Positions 7,205-15,061 of a stretch of 57,174 nt of DNA are shown piece by piece. Source of the DNA: a virus; IMG/VR virus record IMGVR_UViG_3300047472_000206, positions 1 to 57,174 of that record; one strand, 5' to 3'. The notes beneath the pieces were generated by a model. It saw only the letters and a program-made list of their open reading frames with translations, ran no database searches and was not told the DNA's origin. Every line of letters begins with the position of its first letter. Within the stretch, counting starts at the first letter, position 1. The translations under genes were made by a program, and so were the position numbers.

Positions 7205-7996
7205 TCATCTGGTGGTCGCGTTGGCGATCCCGGCCGATGGCCGATCTGGCTTCGCTCCGCGCCTGAGTTTTGATGATTTCTCATCGATCATTGCCGTGGT
7301 GAAACCGTAGCTTAGGTAAGCGCCGTAGGCACTCACCAGTCTCACCGAAGATGCGCTCATCTGCACTTTCAGTTCTTTAAGTCGCTCGGCGACAGCCTTG
7401 GCGTCTACCCCTGGCTGGATCGATTCCATCAGGACTGATGATCGCTTCTCTTGTATCGCCCCAATGTCCTGAAGGCCTTTTAGTGCCGAGAGTAGAAGAT
7501 CGTAGGCCTGCTGATTGTCAATTTCCGGAATTGATATTTTATCTATTCCTTCCTTTTCTTCAGTGGCATCCATGCTGTAGTTCGTCATCGCGCTCATCAT
7601 TGCAGTGGTATCTACATCGCGATAGCCGGCCCGGAGCTTGAGCGACACACGATCCTCGATTGCATCGGTCGCACGAAGATGCCTGAACAGAATTCCGACA
7701 AAGTCGGAGACGGTGGCTATCTCCTCCTTTGAGTATTTTCCGACAGGCTCCCACGCATCGGCGTTCGGCTGCTTTTCCATGGAGGTCTGATGAGGCGCAG
7801 CACTGGGACTCGGGATTCCTCCAATGACGGAAGAGTTTGCCGCTGCAGCGGCCAATGGCGCGACCGGGAAAACCTTTTCCGGGGATTTAATGGTTCCATA
7901 AATCGCCAGGGCAATGCATAACGCAATGAAGGCGCCACCAAAAATAATAATAGGCGAAGGGGATTTTTTTGCTGCCTGGCTCTGTGGTTCGATCAT
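7205..7996 (-). CDS. Membrane-anchored protein of unknown function, 263 aa
   Basis: One hydrophobic segment (IIIFGGAFIALCIALAIYG, about residues 16-34) follows a short basic start, so the bulk is probably periplasmic. The rest is helical with no motif I recognise. ATG 7996 is preferred over an upstream in-frame TTG at 8020. It has its own terminator and lies in the immunity region with low-GC flanks, the usual location of superinfection-exclusion or other lysogen-expressed genes; that role is only a positional inference. Confidence 0.6.
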   Translation of the reverse strand: MIEPQSQAAKKSPSPIIIFGGAFIALCIALAIYGTIKSPEKVFPVAPLAAAAANSSVIGGIPSPSAAPHQTSMEKQPNADAWEPVGKYSKEEIATVSDFVGILFRHLRATDAIEDRVSLKLRAGYRDVDTTAMMSAMTNYSMDATEEKEGIDKISIPEIDNQQAYDLLLSALKGLQDIGAIQEKRSSVLMESIQPGVDAKAVAERLKELKVQMSASSVRLVSAYGAYLSYGFTTAMIDEKSSKLRRGAKPDRPSAGIANATTR

Positions 7997-8086
7997 TTGA
8001 ATCTCGCGTAGGACTTCCAAGGCCGGATTGCCAATATTTATTATATTAAAATTATTTATTGGAAATCTATCGCATTGTAATTAGTC

Positions 8087-8326
8087 CTATTTATCCAAGA
8101 GCTCACGCATCATTCTTTTTAGATCGGCAATCTCGCGAGCCTGGGCGGCAAATTCGTCGCGCAAGGTACTCGCTTCCAGACGGGACAAAATCTCAGCAGT
8201 TACCGTCGTTGCGCCAGCCTTGGCTGCGCGGCTGATGCGCTCATGCAGTTCGACAGGTATGCGCAGAGTGATCCGGTGTATGTCTCCGGAAAAATCTTGC
8301 TCTTTTTGCTCTTTTGACGTTTTCAT
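8087..8326 (-). CDS. Arc-type ribbon-helix-helix DNA-binding protein, 79 aa
   Basis: Small repressor fold: the segment HRITLRIPVELHERISRAAK has the beta strand and following helix of Arc/MetJ-type RHH proteins, followed by a leucine-rich C-terminal helix. The ATG at 8326 is preferred over a TTG 21 bp upstream. It may bind the palindrome at 8441-8454 just upstream of its own gene. Arc homologues regulate lysogeny accessory genes in P22-like phages. Confidence 0.75.
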   Translation of the reverse strand: MKTSKEQKEQDFSGDIHRITLRIPVELHERISRAAKAGATTVTAEILSRLEASTLRDEFAAQAREIADLKRMMRELLDK

Positions 8327-8347
8327 CGCGCGATTCTTGCGCGACAA

Positions 8348-8556
8348 CGGCCATCCGTGTCGTAAAAGACATACTTTATATGTCCGTGTTTTTTTAGCTC
8401 GAGAAAGCTTCCAAGGACGTTATCTCACTCTGCCGGTGACAATTAGTGATAATTCGTTTAACAATTGGCATGGAAAACCCACTCTTTTCGACACATTAAA
8501 GTTTACTCGTGAGCAATAATATTGTCATCTATGCCAAAAAAAGTTGAATTGTAGAA
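8348..8556. promoter_or_regulatory. AT-rich intergenic control region with palindrome
   Basis: About 210 bp without a supported gene, much lower in GC than its surroundings. It contains the inverted repeat AATTA-GTGA-TAATT at 8441-8454, a candidate operator for the adjacent RHH protein, and divergent promoters for the flanking genes are expected here. Confidence 0.4.
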
Positions 8557-8811
8557 ATGAACAAAAGTTCTGAGCTGTTGATGGACTATGAAGCAATGGA
8601 TGATTATTCACGCGCCAGAATCAGGGATATGGCCAAACGCTTCGCGATGCTTAGGCCGCGCCGCAAGGTTGAGAGCCAGGCGCCCCCGATGTTGCGCTTA
8701 GCTTCCAGTGGCGACGGCAATTCCGGCGCCTCGCCCAGAGGCGGCACTCTCCGCAGTCTGCATGATGTCCTCTCGCCCCCGCTGGTCGCACCTCCCATAC
8801 AGCGAAAGTAG
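8557..8811 (+). CDS. Possible small helical protein, 84 aa
   Basis: The N-terminal part (LLMDYEAMDDYSRARIRDMAKRFAML) reads like a helical segment from the C-terminus of a phage regulator. The 3' third overlaps the repressor gene in the antisense direction (8698-8811) and has the low-information look of a shadow. The ribosome site is weak. Either a genuine short gene convergent with the repressor or a fragment of an older regulator. Confidence 0.35.
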   Translation: MNKSSELLMDYEAMDDYSRARIRDMAKRFAMLRPRRKVESQAPPMLRLASSGDGNSGASPRGGTLRSLHDVLSPPLVAPPIQRK

Positions 8812-9099
8812 GCGAACGATTTCAATCGTATTGTCCTGCGTCGACATGACTACATGAGGCCGCCCCGTCACCTTGGGGTCGCCGTCGCCCGTCATAAGCC
8901 AGATGTGCGAATACCCAAAAACCGCCTCAATACCAAGGGCATATTTGATATCGATCGTCTTAATTTTTTCGTTGAGCCATTGATTAACGACGCTCTTAGA
9001 TGCGCCAGAGGCGTTCGCAAGACTGATCTGACCTCGATCACCGTCCATATCAGGCGTTTCCGCGTAAATTTTGGCAAGTCTTTCTGATAATAGTTTCAT
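8698..9099 (-). CDS. CI-like phage repressor, short form, 133 aa
   Basis: Likely lysogeny repressor. An HTH_3-type domain fills the N-terminal half, with recognition-helix region ANASGASKSVVNQWLNEK, then IKYALGIEAVFGYSHIWLMTGDG, the usual end of phage XRE domains. No S24 LexA-like autocleavage domain follows; only about 60 further residues are present. Start at ATG 9099. The gene is divergent from the Cro-like gene across 93 bp containing shared operator motifs. Loss of lysogeny cannot therefore rely on simple RecA-driven self-cleavage of this protein. Confidence 0.8.
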   Translation of the reverse strand: MKLLSERLAKIYAETPDMDGDRGQISLANASGASKSVVNQWLNEKIKTIDIKYALGIEAVFGYSHIWLMTGDGDPKVTGRPHVVMSTQDNTIEIVRLLSLYGRCDQRGREDIMQTAESAASGRGAGIAVATGS

Positions 9100-9107
9100 G
9101 TTAAGAA

Positions 9108-9163
9108 GTCTAAACAAATTCCAATTAAGAGTGCTTGACTAGTGTGCATGTAGTGTTCTAAAC
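9108..9163 (+). promoter_or_regulatory. Right promoter (PR-like) with operator motifs
   Basis: TTGACT at 9135-9140 and TCTAAA about 16 bp downstream form a promoter toward the Cro-like gene. The -10 box lies inside one TNCTAAAC motif (9155-9163); a second motif is at 9108-9115 close to the repressor start. Occupancy by repressor or Cro would thus cover the polymerase site. Confidence 0.55.
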
Positions 9164-9192
9164 TTCGGAGAACTATTCCGAAGGGAGTGCGC

Positions 9193-9435
9193 ATGAGCAC
9201 CAACGATCCATCATTTGCCGACAAGGTTATCGACGCCTTGGGTGGCACCGGAAAGACCGCAGATATCTGTGATATCTCGGCCAGCGCCATTTCGCAATGG
9301 CGCTCCAAAGGCATCCCGAAGGGGTGGCTCCGCTTTCTTCAAAAATCTCACCCTGAAATTTTTGAAGATGTGGCGCCGGCAGCACGAGCTGCTGGTGCGC
9401 ATGCGCTGGACTTCCAGCCCAAGGTTGCATCGTGA
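9193..9435 (+). CDS. Cro-like HTH protein (YdaS type), 80 aa
   Basis: Short helix-turn-helix protein: VIDALGGTGKTADICDISAS followed by AISQWRSKGIPKGWLRFL is the YdaS/Cro arrangement, in which the recognition helix reads SAISQW. ATG 9193 is chosen over a GTG at 9187 because AAGGGAG lies six bases upstream. As the first gene of the right operon, divergent from the repressor, it is the expected lytic-switch regulator. Confidence 0.85.
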   Translation: MSTNDPSFADKVIDALGGTGKTADICDISASAISQWRSKGIPKGWLRFLQKSHPEIFEDVAPAARAAGAHALDFQPKVAS

Positions 9436-9779
9436 GCCGCGCCGACATCCCCAACCAGGACATGCGAATGGTCCGCGAGTCCTTGCGCTTGATTGCCGAG
9501 GCGATCGTCGACATCAACATGTCCACTCGCACCGTCCAGGCTGGCCGAGAAATTTACGACTTCGCCTCGCAGATCGGCGGCGGCCCTTCGGCGTCCGAGC
9601 TTGATCGCCTCCGGCTGCGCGATCTGATTGCTGATGTCGTGCTGTCGTCGATCAACACCGGCGCCACCGATTCTGAGGCGCTGAGCGCGGCCGCCTCGGC
9701 TGCCAAGGCATTTGCCGCGGGACTTGCGGCCTTCAATGTCCCCACGCCAGCGCACCCCCAAGCGCCAGAGCCGCCCTGA
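9432..9779 (+). CDS. Phage protein of unknown function, 115 aa
   Basis: GTG start overlapping the cro stop (GTGA). Helical composition with an Ala-rich C-terminal half and a Pro-rich tail. Its position right after cro corresponds to CII-type regulators in lambda, but no DNA-binding motif is evident. Confidence 0.65.
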   Translation: MSRADIPNQDMRMVRESLRLIAEAIVDINMSTRTVQAGREIYDFASQIGGGPSASELDRLRLRDLIADVVLSSINTGATDSEALSAAASAAKAFAAGLAAFNVPTPAHPQAPEPP

Positions 9780-9847
9780 CACCCATTCGCTTTACCTGCC
9801 AACCCGTTTGGCTCAAACCCCGCCACACCGACCACCAGGAGAAAACC

Positions 9848-10132
9848 ATGAAGCACCCGCAAAAACGCACGGCCCTCGTGAAGGGCTACGTCACCGACGA
9901 GACGAAAGAGGCCCTGGAGAGCGTTTGCTCCGACCTCAAGCGCAGCGTCAGCGACGTCCTGAACGAATGCACGATCGTGATTGTCCGCAACCACCTCGAC
10001 GCGAAACCGAAGCGCAAGGATAGCCCGCCGTTTCCCGGCGGCGCTAGACCCAGATCGGGCGATAACCGGGCCCAGTTGTTCCCGGCGCGCCCGAGCTTCG
10101 GCGCTGTTCCGCGTGCGCGGTACCTGATTTAA
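9848..10132 (+). CDS. Ribbon-helix-helix-like regulator, 94 aa
   Basis: Residues 8-48 (LVKGYVTDETKEALESVC and onward) have a strand-helix-helix pattern like RHH transcription factors. The C-terminal 40 residues are Pro/Arg-rich and probably disordered. Preceded by AGGAGA six bases before the ATG. Probably a minor early regulator. Confidence 0.6.
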   Translation: MKHPQKRTALVKGYVTDETKEALESVCSDLKRSVSDVLNECTIVIVRNHLDAKPKRKDSPPFPGGARPRSGDNRAQLFPARPSFGAVPRARYLI

Positions 10133-10149
10133 CGGGATGGAGGCAGACA

Positions 10150-10350
10150 TTGATTAAACGAAACGACCGGATCACTCCGGAAGAAGCGGAGCTGGTGTTG
10201 CAGCGCTCGCTGATCTACCGCCAGGCCGAGAAGGATTTGCAGGGTGCAGCCGCCGGCAGTGCAGGGGAGGGCAAGGCGAGGGCGGCCTGCACCGAGGCGC
10301 GCAGAAAGTGGCGTGACGCCACCGACCAGGCACTCAAGAAACCGCCATGA
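10150..10350 (+). CDS. Small phage protein, 66 aa, TTG start
   Basis: The start is the TTG at 10150, with GGAGG seven bases upstream and no in-frame ATG nearby. Charged and helical (ITPEEAELVLQRSLIYRQAE), suggesting a short coiled coil. Function is unknown. Confidence 0.6.
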   Translation: MIKRNDRITPEEAELVLQRSLIYRQAEKDLQGAAAGSAGEGKARAACTEARRKWRDATDQALKKPP

Positions 10351-10416
10351 CGGCGCCGGACAGCAGCAAAACGGGAAGTCGCGCACCGATCCGCGCGACG
10401 CATAACTGGGTAATAA

Positions 10417-10692
10417 ATGAATTCCATACCTGCCAGCTACACCCTGCCAAAAAGCACCAAATGGCCAGTCACCACCAACGGCATCAACCGTCTGCTCGAT
10501 GAGTGCACGCGCCTGGCCGAGCTCAAAAACGACGCCGCCTTGTCCCGCGCGCTGGAAGTGGCGCCGCCGGTGATTTCCAAACTGCGCAACGACCGCCTGC
10601 CGCTGGGCGCCAGTCTGATCATCCGCATGCACGAGGCATTCGGCCTGAGCATCGCCGATATCAAGGACCTCGCAACAGAAGGCGCAGCGTGA
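10417..10692 (+). CDS. XRE-like helix-turn-helix phage regulator, 91 aa
   Basis: The central LKNDAALSRALEVAPPVISK segment and the following KLRNDRLPLGASLIIRMHEA form a helix-turn-helix of the XRE/Cro family; residues 1-30 are an extension. It ends in a four-base overlap with the next small gene. Similar regulators recur in Burkholderiales prophages, by recollection. Confidence 0.75.
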   Translation: MNSIPASYTLPKSTKWPVTTNGINRLLDECTRLAELKNDAALSRALEVAPPVISKLRNDRLPLGASLIIRMHEAFGLSIADIKDLATEGAA

Positions 10693-10829
10693 GCCAGGTC
10701 GAGCAGCAGGACCAGGCCGACGGCGAGGTCGAAGTGCTGGACATCGATCCCGGCCACGTCCGCGCGCTGGCGCACTACCAGGCAATGCTGGCCGAGGCCG
10801 GCGCCGAAGCGAAAGAGCAGCAGCAATAA
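10689..10829 (+). CDS. Small acidic phage protein, 46 aa
   Basis: GTG start overlaps the preceding stop (GTGA). Strongly acidic and Gln-rich (EQQDQADGEVEVLDIDPGHV). It ends just before a strong hairpin. Function is unknown. Confidence 0.55.
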   Translation: MSQVEQQDQADGEVEVLDIDPGHVRALAHYQAMLAEAGAEAKEQQQ

Positions 10830-10832
10830 AAA

Positions 10833-10855
10833 AAGCCGGCTTCGCAGGCCGGCTT
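10833..10855. terminator. Hairpin between small regulator genes and rha
   Basis: An 8-bp stem AAGCCGGC/GCCGGCTT with a seven-base loop. The run of seven T needed for intrinsic termination is on the minus strand, so it would stop leftward transcription efficiently; on the plus strand it is a hairpin without a T tract and may act only as a pause or RNA-stability element. Confidence 0.6.
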
Positions 10856-10887
10856 CCGTGTAACGCAATAAATCCCTGAAAGAATTT

Positions 10888-11619
10888 ATGACCCAGATTG
10901 TACATCAAACGCCGGAATCGGCAACCATGACGAGCCGCGACATCGCGACGCTGGTCGAATCGCGCCACGATAAGGTCAAGCAAAGCATCGATCGCCTGGT
11001 CGCGCGCGGCGTTATCACCCAGCCCCCAACGGGGGACGGGGACAAGGCCGGTAACGGCATCGTCGAGCAGCTGTATTTGATTGGCAAACGCGACAGCTAC
11101 ATCATTGTCGCCCAGCTCTCGCCCGAATTCACCGCACGCCTGGTCGACCGCTGGCAGGAACTGGAATCGGTAGCCGCCACGCCGGCGCCGGCCGCGCGCG
11201 TCGCGCCGACTAAGCCGCCCATCATGATCGCCGCCGGCATGGCGCCATCACTCGTGCGCGCGCTGCGCTCCTTCGGCATCGGCACGAACGCCGCCGCCAT
11301 CAGCGCGAACCAGATCATCAACAAGGAAACCGGCGTCAACCTGCTCGCGCTGGCCGGCCACACGCACCTGGTCACGCCGACGCAGGAAATCTGCTTCACG
11401 CCGACCGAGCTCGGCAACCGCCGCTGCGTCAAGGCCCACACGATGAATCGCGCGCTGGCTGATGCTGGCCTGCAAGAGCGTGTCGGCAAGCACTGGGTGC
11501 CGACCGAGAAGGGCCGGCCGCACGCGGTGGTGATGGATTCCGGAAAAGCGCACGGCGACGGCGCGCCGATCCAGCAGGTGAAATGGCGCGACAGTGTGCT
11601 GGCGGAGATCGCGTTATGA
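10888..11619 (+). CDS. rha: Rha-family phage regulatory protein, 243 aa
   Basis: Rha proteins interfere with phage growth when the host lacks integration host factor. The N-terminal Rha domain spans about residues 10-85 (TSRDIATLVESRHDKVKQSI, then LYLIGKRDSYIIVAQLSPEF and DRWQELE). The C-terminal half (residues 110-225) resembles an Ant-type or unrelated winged-helix DNA-binding part. It opens a new block after the hairpin and overlaps the next gene by four bases. Confidence 0.88.
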   Translation: MTQIVHQTPESATMTSRDIATLVESRHDKVKQSIDRLVARGVITQPPTGDGDKAGNGIVEQLYLIGKRDSYIIVAQLSPEFTARLVDRWQELESVAATPAPAARVAPTKPPIMIAAGMAPSLVRALRSFGIGTNAAAISANQIINKETGVNLLALAGHTHLVTPTQEICFTPTELGNRRCVKAHTMNRALADAGLQERVGKHWVPTEKGRPHAVVMDSGKAHGDGAPIQQVKWRDSVLAEIAL

Positions 11620-12053
11620 CTGGCGAATCGAGCAATAGCGCGGGCGTGCGCGAAGTAGCAAGCCTTGACGGTGACGACCTCGCCCTATGGGTGGCGCGTG
11701 CCGCAAGCCACGACATCGAGGCCTGGGGAGTATTTGATGGAAAAGATAAATGCTACCTTGGCCATATTGGCGGGAGTATTCAGTCTTTCGCGCCGCATGC
11801 GGATTGGGCTCAGGGCGGCCCGATCATCGAGCGCGCCAACATTCATCTCAGCCCACCGACCAGCCCCGTGCACCGTTTCGGCGGCCCGAATGCTGGCAAT
11901 GGCCCAAGCGGCCACTGGTCCGCGTGTACTTGGCATCGCGGCGCCGACGGACACCGCTCCTTCGGCTGGCACGAGACGAGCCCGCTGATCGCCGCAATGC
12001 GCTGCTTTGTACGCAGCGTGTACGGTAAAACCGTGTCGGGAGCGCAGCCATGA
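11616..12053 (+). CDS. DUF2591-family phage protein, 145 aa
   Basis: The segment DWAQGGPIIERANIHL and the C-terminal LIAAMRCFVRSVYGKTV match my memory of the DUF2591 family, small lambdoid phage proteins of unknown role found in nin-like regions. Start at ATG 11616, overlapping the rha stop. Confidence 0.75.
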   Translation: MTGESSNSAGVREVASLDGDDLALWVARAASHDIEAWGVFDGKDKCYLGHIGGSIQSFAPHADWAQGGPIIERANIHLSPPTSPVHRFGGPNAGNGPSGHWSACTWHRGADGHRSFGWHETSPLIAAMRCFVRSVYGKTVSGAQP

Positions 12054-12391
12054 CGACCCGCCTCCCACCAAAGGGCTCGCGCCCGCGCAACTTCCTGCAC
12101 CAGCTGCTGGTCGGCCCTGGCACCTTCTGGCAAATCTGCGAGCGCGCCAATATCGACCTGGAGCGCGATGTCGAAGTGGCGATGCGCTCCTCGCTGTCGA
12201 TCATGCAGCGCGACGGCCTGGTGTATGTCGACCGCATCACGTACCACCTGACGGCCGCCGCGCGCCTGGCGCTGACCGGGCAGCTAGCGGCGCCGCTGGT
12301 CGGCCAGGTGGCCGGGCCGGCATACCGCGGCGCCACTTACTTTGCGCCGGTCACGGTCGTGCGCCGGGAAACGCGGGCGGTGCGTCCATGA
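12050..12391 (+). CDS. Winged-helix-like phage protein, 113 aa
   Basis: The middle part (TFWQICERANIDLERDVEVA then MQRDGLVYVDRITYHLT) has the alternating helix and beta-wing look of a winged-helix domain that senses or binds DNA. It overlaps neighbours by four bases at both ends. Function is unknown. Confidence 0.65.
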   Translation: MTTRLPPKGSRPRNFLHQLLVGPGTFWQICERANIDLERDVEVAMRSSLSIMQRDGLVYVDRITYHLTAAARLALTGQLAAPLVGQVAGPAYRGATYFAPVTVVRRETRAVRP

Positions 12392-14406
12392 AGCGCGACC
12401 TCATCACCCGCACCGAGACAATCCGCCACTTCCATTTTTGCTGCGGTCTGGGCGGCGGCAAGAAGGGCTTCAACAAGGCACGGCCACAGGTCGGAACCGT
12501 CGCCGGAGAATTCGTCTGCATCGGCGGCATCGACAACGATTCGGCGGCAATCCGTGACTTCGACCGCGCCGGCCCTGGCCGCCCGGGCACCGTCATGGAC
12601 CTGTTCACTCGCGGCCAGTACACGGCATTCCACGGCAAAGAGCCACCAGCGACCTGGCGTGAAGCCACGGCCGCCGACATTCGTCGCGCCGCCGGCAACG
12701 AGAGCCCGAACGTGGTTTTCATCAGCAGCCCCTGCAAAGGTGCATCCGGCCTGCTGAGCGAGACGCTGAGCAAGACCGCGAAGTACCAGGCGCTCAACGA
12801 GCTGACGCTGCGCTGCATCTGGCTGATGGCCGAGGCCTGGGCCGACAACCCGGTCGACCTGATCGTGTTCGAAAACGTACCGCGACTGGCCACGCGCGGC
12901 CGGCACCTGCTGGACCAGATCAATCAGCTGCTGCAGCAATTCGGCTACGCGGTCGCCGAGACGACGCACGATTGCGGCGAGCTGGGCGGCCTGGCCCAGA
13001 GCCGCAAACGCTTTCTCCTGGTGGCGCGCCACATCGAAAAGGTGCCGCCATTCCTGTATGAGCCAGAGAAGAAGCGCCTGCGCGCCGTCGGCGACGTGCT
13101 CGGCCGCATGCCGTTCCCCGGCGACGCCGCCGGCGGCCCAATGCACCGCATTCCGCGGCTGCAGTGGAAAACCTGGGTGCGCCTGGCATTTGTCGAGGCC
13201 GGCAGCGACTGGCGCAGCCTGAACAAGCTGGCCGTCGAGAATGGCCACCTGAGCGAATATCTGATCGTGCCCGACATGCACAACGGCGTGCTGGGCGTGC
13301 GCGATTGGGCGGCGCCGGCCGGCACGGTGACAGGTCACAGCCGGCCGCTGACTGGTTCGTTTTCAGTAGCCGACCCGCGCCACTTCGGGCCCGACAAGCA
13401 CAGCAACGAATGCCGCATCGGCCCATGGGACGAGCCAGCCAAGGTGGTGTCCAGCGCGCACAGCACCGGCCAGTGCGTAGCCGACCCGCGGTATGTGAAT
13501 GGCGGCGACTATGGCCAGCTCGGTGTCCGGACGTGGGACCAGCCGACCGGGACGATTACTGGCCAGCGCTCGCCGATCCAAGGCGGATTTTCTGTCGCAG
13601 ATCCGCGTCCGCCGGCTGGCCCGCTGTTCAGCAAATACGCTGTCACGCCCTGGGGCAAGCGCACCGGTACCGTGATCGGTGGCGACGACCAGGGCGCGTA
13701 TGCCGTGGCCGATCCCCGCTCGAGCACCGGGTTCGAAGGCGCCGGCAAGTACCTGGTCACGCCATTCGAGGCGCCGGCCGGCACGGTCATCGCCGGCAGC
13801 ACCACGGGGCAGGGCGCCTTCGCCGTGGCCGATCCGCGCACTATCCACCGGGAGAAGGGCGATTCCTACCTGACTGGCGGCCATTACGGCGTGATCGACT
13901 GGACCGCGTCGAGCGGCGCCGTCAGCGCGTCAGCCGGCTACGACAACGGTCGCTGGTCGGTCGCCGATCCGCGGCTCGACGCGGCGCCAGTCCTGCCCGC
14001 GCTCAACGAGAAGACCATCGCCATGATCCGCGCGCGCGACGGCACCTGGCATCGTCCATTCACCACGCTCGAGCTGGCGGCCCTGCAATCGCTGATCGAC
14101 CCCGACGAGCACTGGTCGACCGATCCGCAGACGCAGTTCGAAATTGACGCGTACAAGGCGCAGGCCATGCTGGCCGCGGCGCCGGCGCTCGACGGCACGA
14201 ACGACAGCGCCTGGCGCGAGCGCATTGGCAACGCCGTACCGCCGGACGCAGCCACCGCGATCGCCGAGGTGATGGGCGTGACGCTGCTGCTCGCCCGGGC
14301 CGGCGAGACGTTCGTGCTCAGCGCCATGCCGATCTGGGTTCAGCCAGTGGCGATCGCAATCGCTGTTGCGCAGGCTGACGGCGAGATCGTTGGGAGGGCA
14401 GCATGA
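12388..14406 (+). CDS. C5-cytosine DNA methyltransferase with six-module target domain, 672 aa
   Basis: Transfers methyl groups to cytosine C5. Conserved motifs appear in order: I (CCGLGGG, residues 18-24), IV (SSPCKG, catalytic Cys116), VI (FENVP, 161-165), VIII (AQSRKR, 203-208) and the late GNAVPP motif near the C-terminus. Between VIII and GNAVPP lie six repeats of 37-45 residues, each with W-x-x-P-A-G-T-V-like and VADPR elements; VADPR begins near 327, 364, 403, 440, 480 and 525. Typical enzymes are about 330-450 aa, so the repeats account for the extra length. Start at ATG 12388, overlapping the upstream stop. No cognate restriction enzyme is nearby, so it is an orphan methyltransferase, probably protecting phage DNA from host restriction. 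Confidence 0.93.
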   Translation: MKRDLITRTETIRHFHFCCGLGGGKKGFNKARPQVGTVAGEFVCIGGIDNDSAAIRDFDRAGPGRPGTVMDLFTRGQYTAFHGKEPPATWREATAADIRRAAGNESPNVVFISSPCKGASGLLSETLSKTAKYQALNELTLRCIWLMAEAWADNPVDLIVFENVPRLATRGRHLLDQINQLLQQFGYAVAETTHDCGELGGLAQSRKRFLLVARHIEKVPPFLYEPEKKRLRAVGDVLGRMPFPGDAAGGPMHRIPRLQWKTWVRLAFVEAGSDWRSLNKLAVENGHLSEYLIVPDMHNGVLGVRDWAAPAGTVTGHSRPLTGSFSVADPRHFGPDKHSNECRIGPWDEPAKVVSSAHSTGQCVADPRYVNGGDYGQLGVRTWDQPTGTITGQRSPIQGGFSVADPRPPAGPLFSKYAVTPWGKRTGTVIGGDDQGAYAVADPRSSTGFEGAGKYLVTPFEAPAGTVIAGSTTGQGAFAVADPRTIHREKGDSYLTGGHYGVIDWTASSGAVSASAGYDNGRWSVADPRLDAAPVLPALNEKTIAMIRARDGTWHRPFTTLELAALQSLIDPDEHWSTDPQTQFEIDAYKAQAMLAAAPALDGTNDSAWRERIGNAVPPDAATAIAEVMGVTLLLARAGETFVLSAMPIWVQPVAIAIAVAQADGEIVGRAA

Positions 14407-14408
14407 AA

Positions 14409-14708
14409 TCACGGTGTAGGCGTGAGGCCACCTTGCCATGGCCTGTTTTGCAGGCTGCCCTCTACGTCGAAATTCTGTCCGCGGGGAATGGGGAACGATT
14501 TGAAATGTGCGATTACCAGCCGCGCCAGATATTCGTCTCGCCTTGCCTCACCTACCTCTTTGAGCGCTTTGGGAAACTCGCAATCCGAACTGTACCTCAG
14601 CTCGAAGGTAGGGCGGCCGTACCAAATAACTGCCGAAGGCCTGCCCTCATCGAATTTCGTCTCGACCAAGCATTTTCCTTCTGGATCAACTTCAAAATTA
14701 AATCGCAT
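14409..14708 (-). CDS. Reverse-strand mini-gene 1, 99 aa
   Basis: Unrecognised protein starting MRFNFEVDPEGKCLVETKFD, transcribed against the surrounding operon. A strong ribosome site (ATGGAGGC) precedes the ATG. The composition is balanced and looks coding, and no plus-strand gene fills this gap. It ends two bases after the methyltransferase stop and begins 32 bp before a duplicated gene start at 14741. A promoter would have to lie within the downstream plus-strand genes or in the 30-bp divergent gap. Confidence 0.6.
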   Translation of the reverse strand: MRFNFEVDPEGKCLVETKFDEGRPSAVIWYGRPTFELRYSSDCEFPKALKEVGEARRDEYLARLVIAHFKSFPIPRGQNFDVEGSLQNRPWQGGLTPTP

Positions 14709-14734
14709 GCCGCCTCCATTGTTAGAAAGGCAAG

Positions 14735-14776
14735 CATATCATGATCCCCGATCTCTCCCGCACCGACCGCCAGCAC
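14735..14776 (+). repeat. 42-bp direct repeat, copy 1 (duplicated gene start)
   Basis: Exact copy of 15062-15103. It includes the ATG and first 12 codons (MIPDLSRTDRQH) of the gene at 15068. Beyond copy 1 the reading frame stays open but codes for a nonsense-like antisense of mini-gene 2, so this start is a remnant. Confidence 0.9.
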
Positions 14777-14781
14777 AGGGA

Positions 14782-15036
14782 CTACTCGAAATTTTCTACG
14801 TCCAGCAAGACGAAGCCGTTGCCGACATCCCGCACACCAAAGGCGACGGCTTTTATTCTTTCGATATGGCGCTCAAAAGCAACCGTTGCCGAAAGCCGCT
14901 CGACTGCGCCAAGAACTGCCAGCGCCGTCAACGAGACGCGAACTGCCCGCCATTCGCCAGCGTCGAAAAGCTCGAAGGCAAGGAAATCGCCGGTCGTCCT
15001 CAAGGACACATTCCGGATATCTGGGTCGTTCAGCAT
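14782..15036 (-). CDS. Reverse-strand mini-gene 2, DUF1488-like, 84 aa
   Basis: The C-terminal half (VAFERHIERIKAVAFGVRDV then GFVLLDVENFE) resembles the DUF1488 family, small proteins of unknown function in proteobacteria. The N-terminal part (FLAFELFDAGEWRAVRVSLTAL) agrees. ATG 15036 is preceded by the same ATGGAGGC ribosome-site context as mini-gene 1. It is flanked by the two 42-bp repeat copies, suggesting insertion with duplication of the neighbouring gene start. Confidence 0.65.
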   Translation of the reverse strand: MLNDPDIRNVSLRTTGDFLAFELFDAGEWRAVRVSLTALAVLGAVERLSATVAFERHIERIKAVAFGVRDVGNGFVLLDVENFE

Positions 15037-15061
15037 AACGCCTCCATTATCAAAAAGGAAT

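Noticed and set aside
10347-10416. A possible 51-codon frame starting by ATGA overlap after the 66-aa gene
   Set aside because: It runs into the next gene in the wrong frame with no family-like sequence and no separate support.
12007-12387. A long N-terminal extension of the C5 methyltransferase frame
   Set aside because: It overlaps two coupled genes in another frame; the family N-terminus begins just after ATG 12388.
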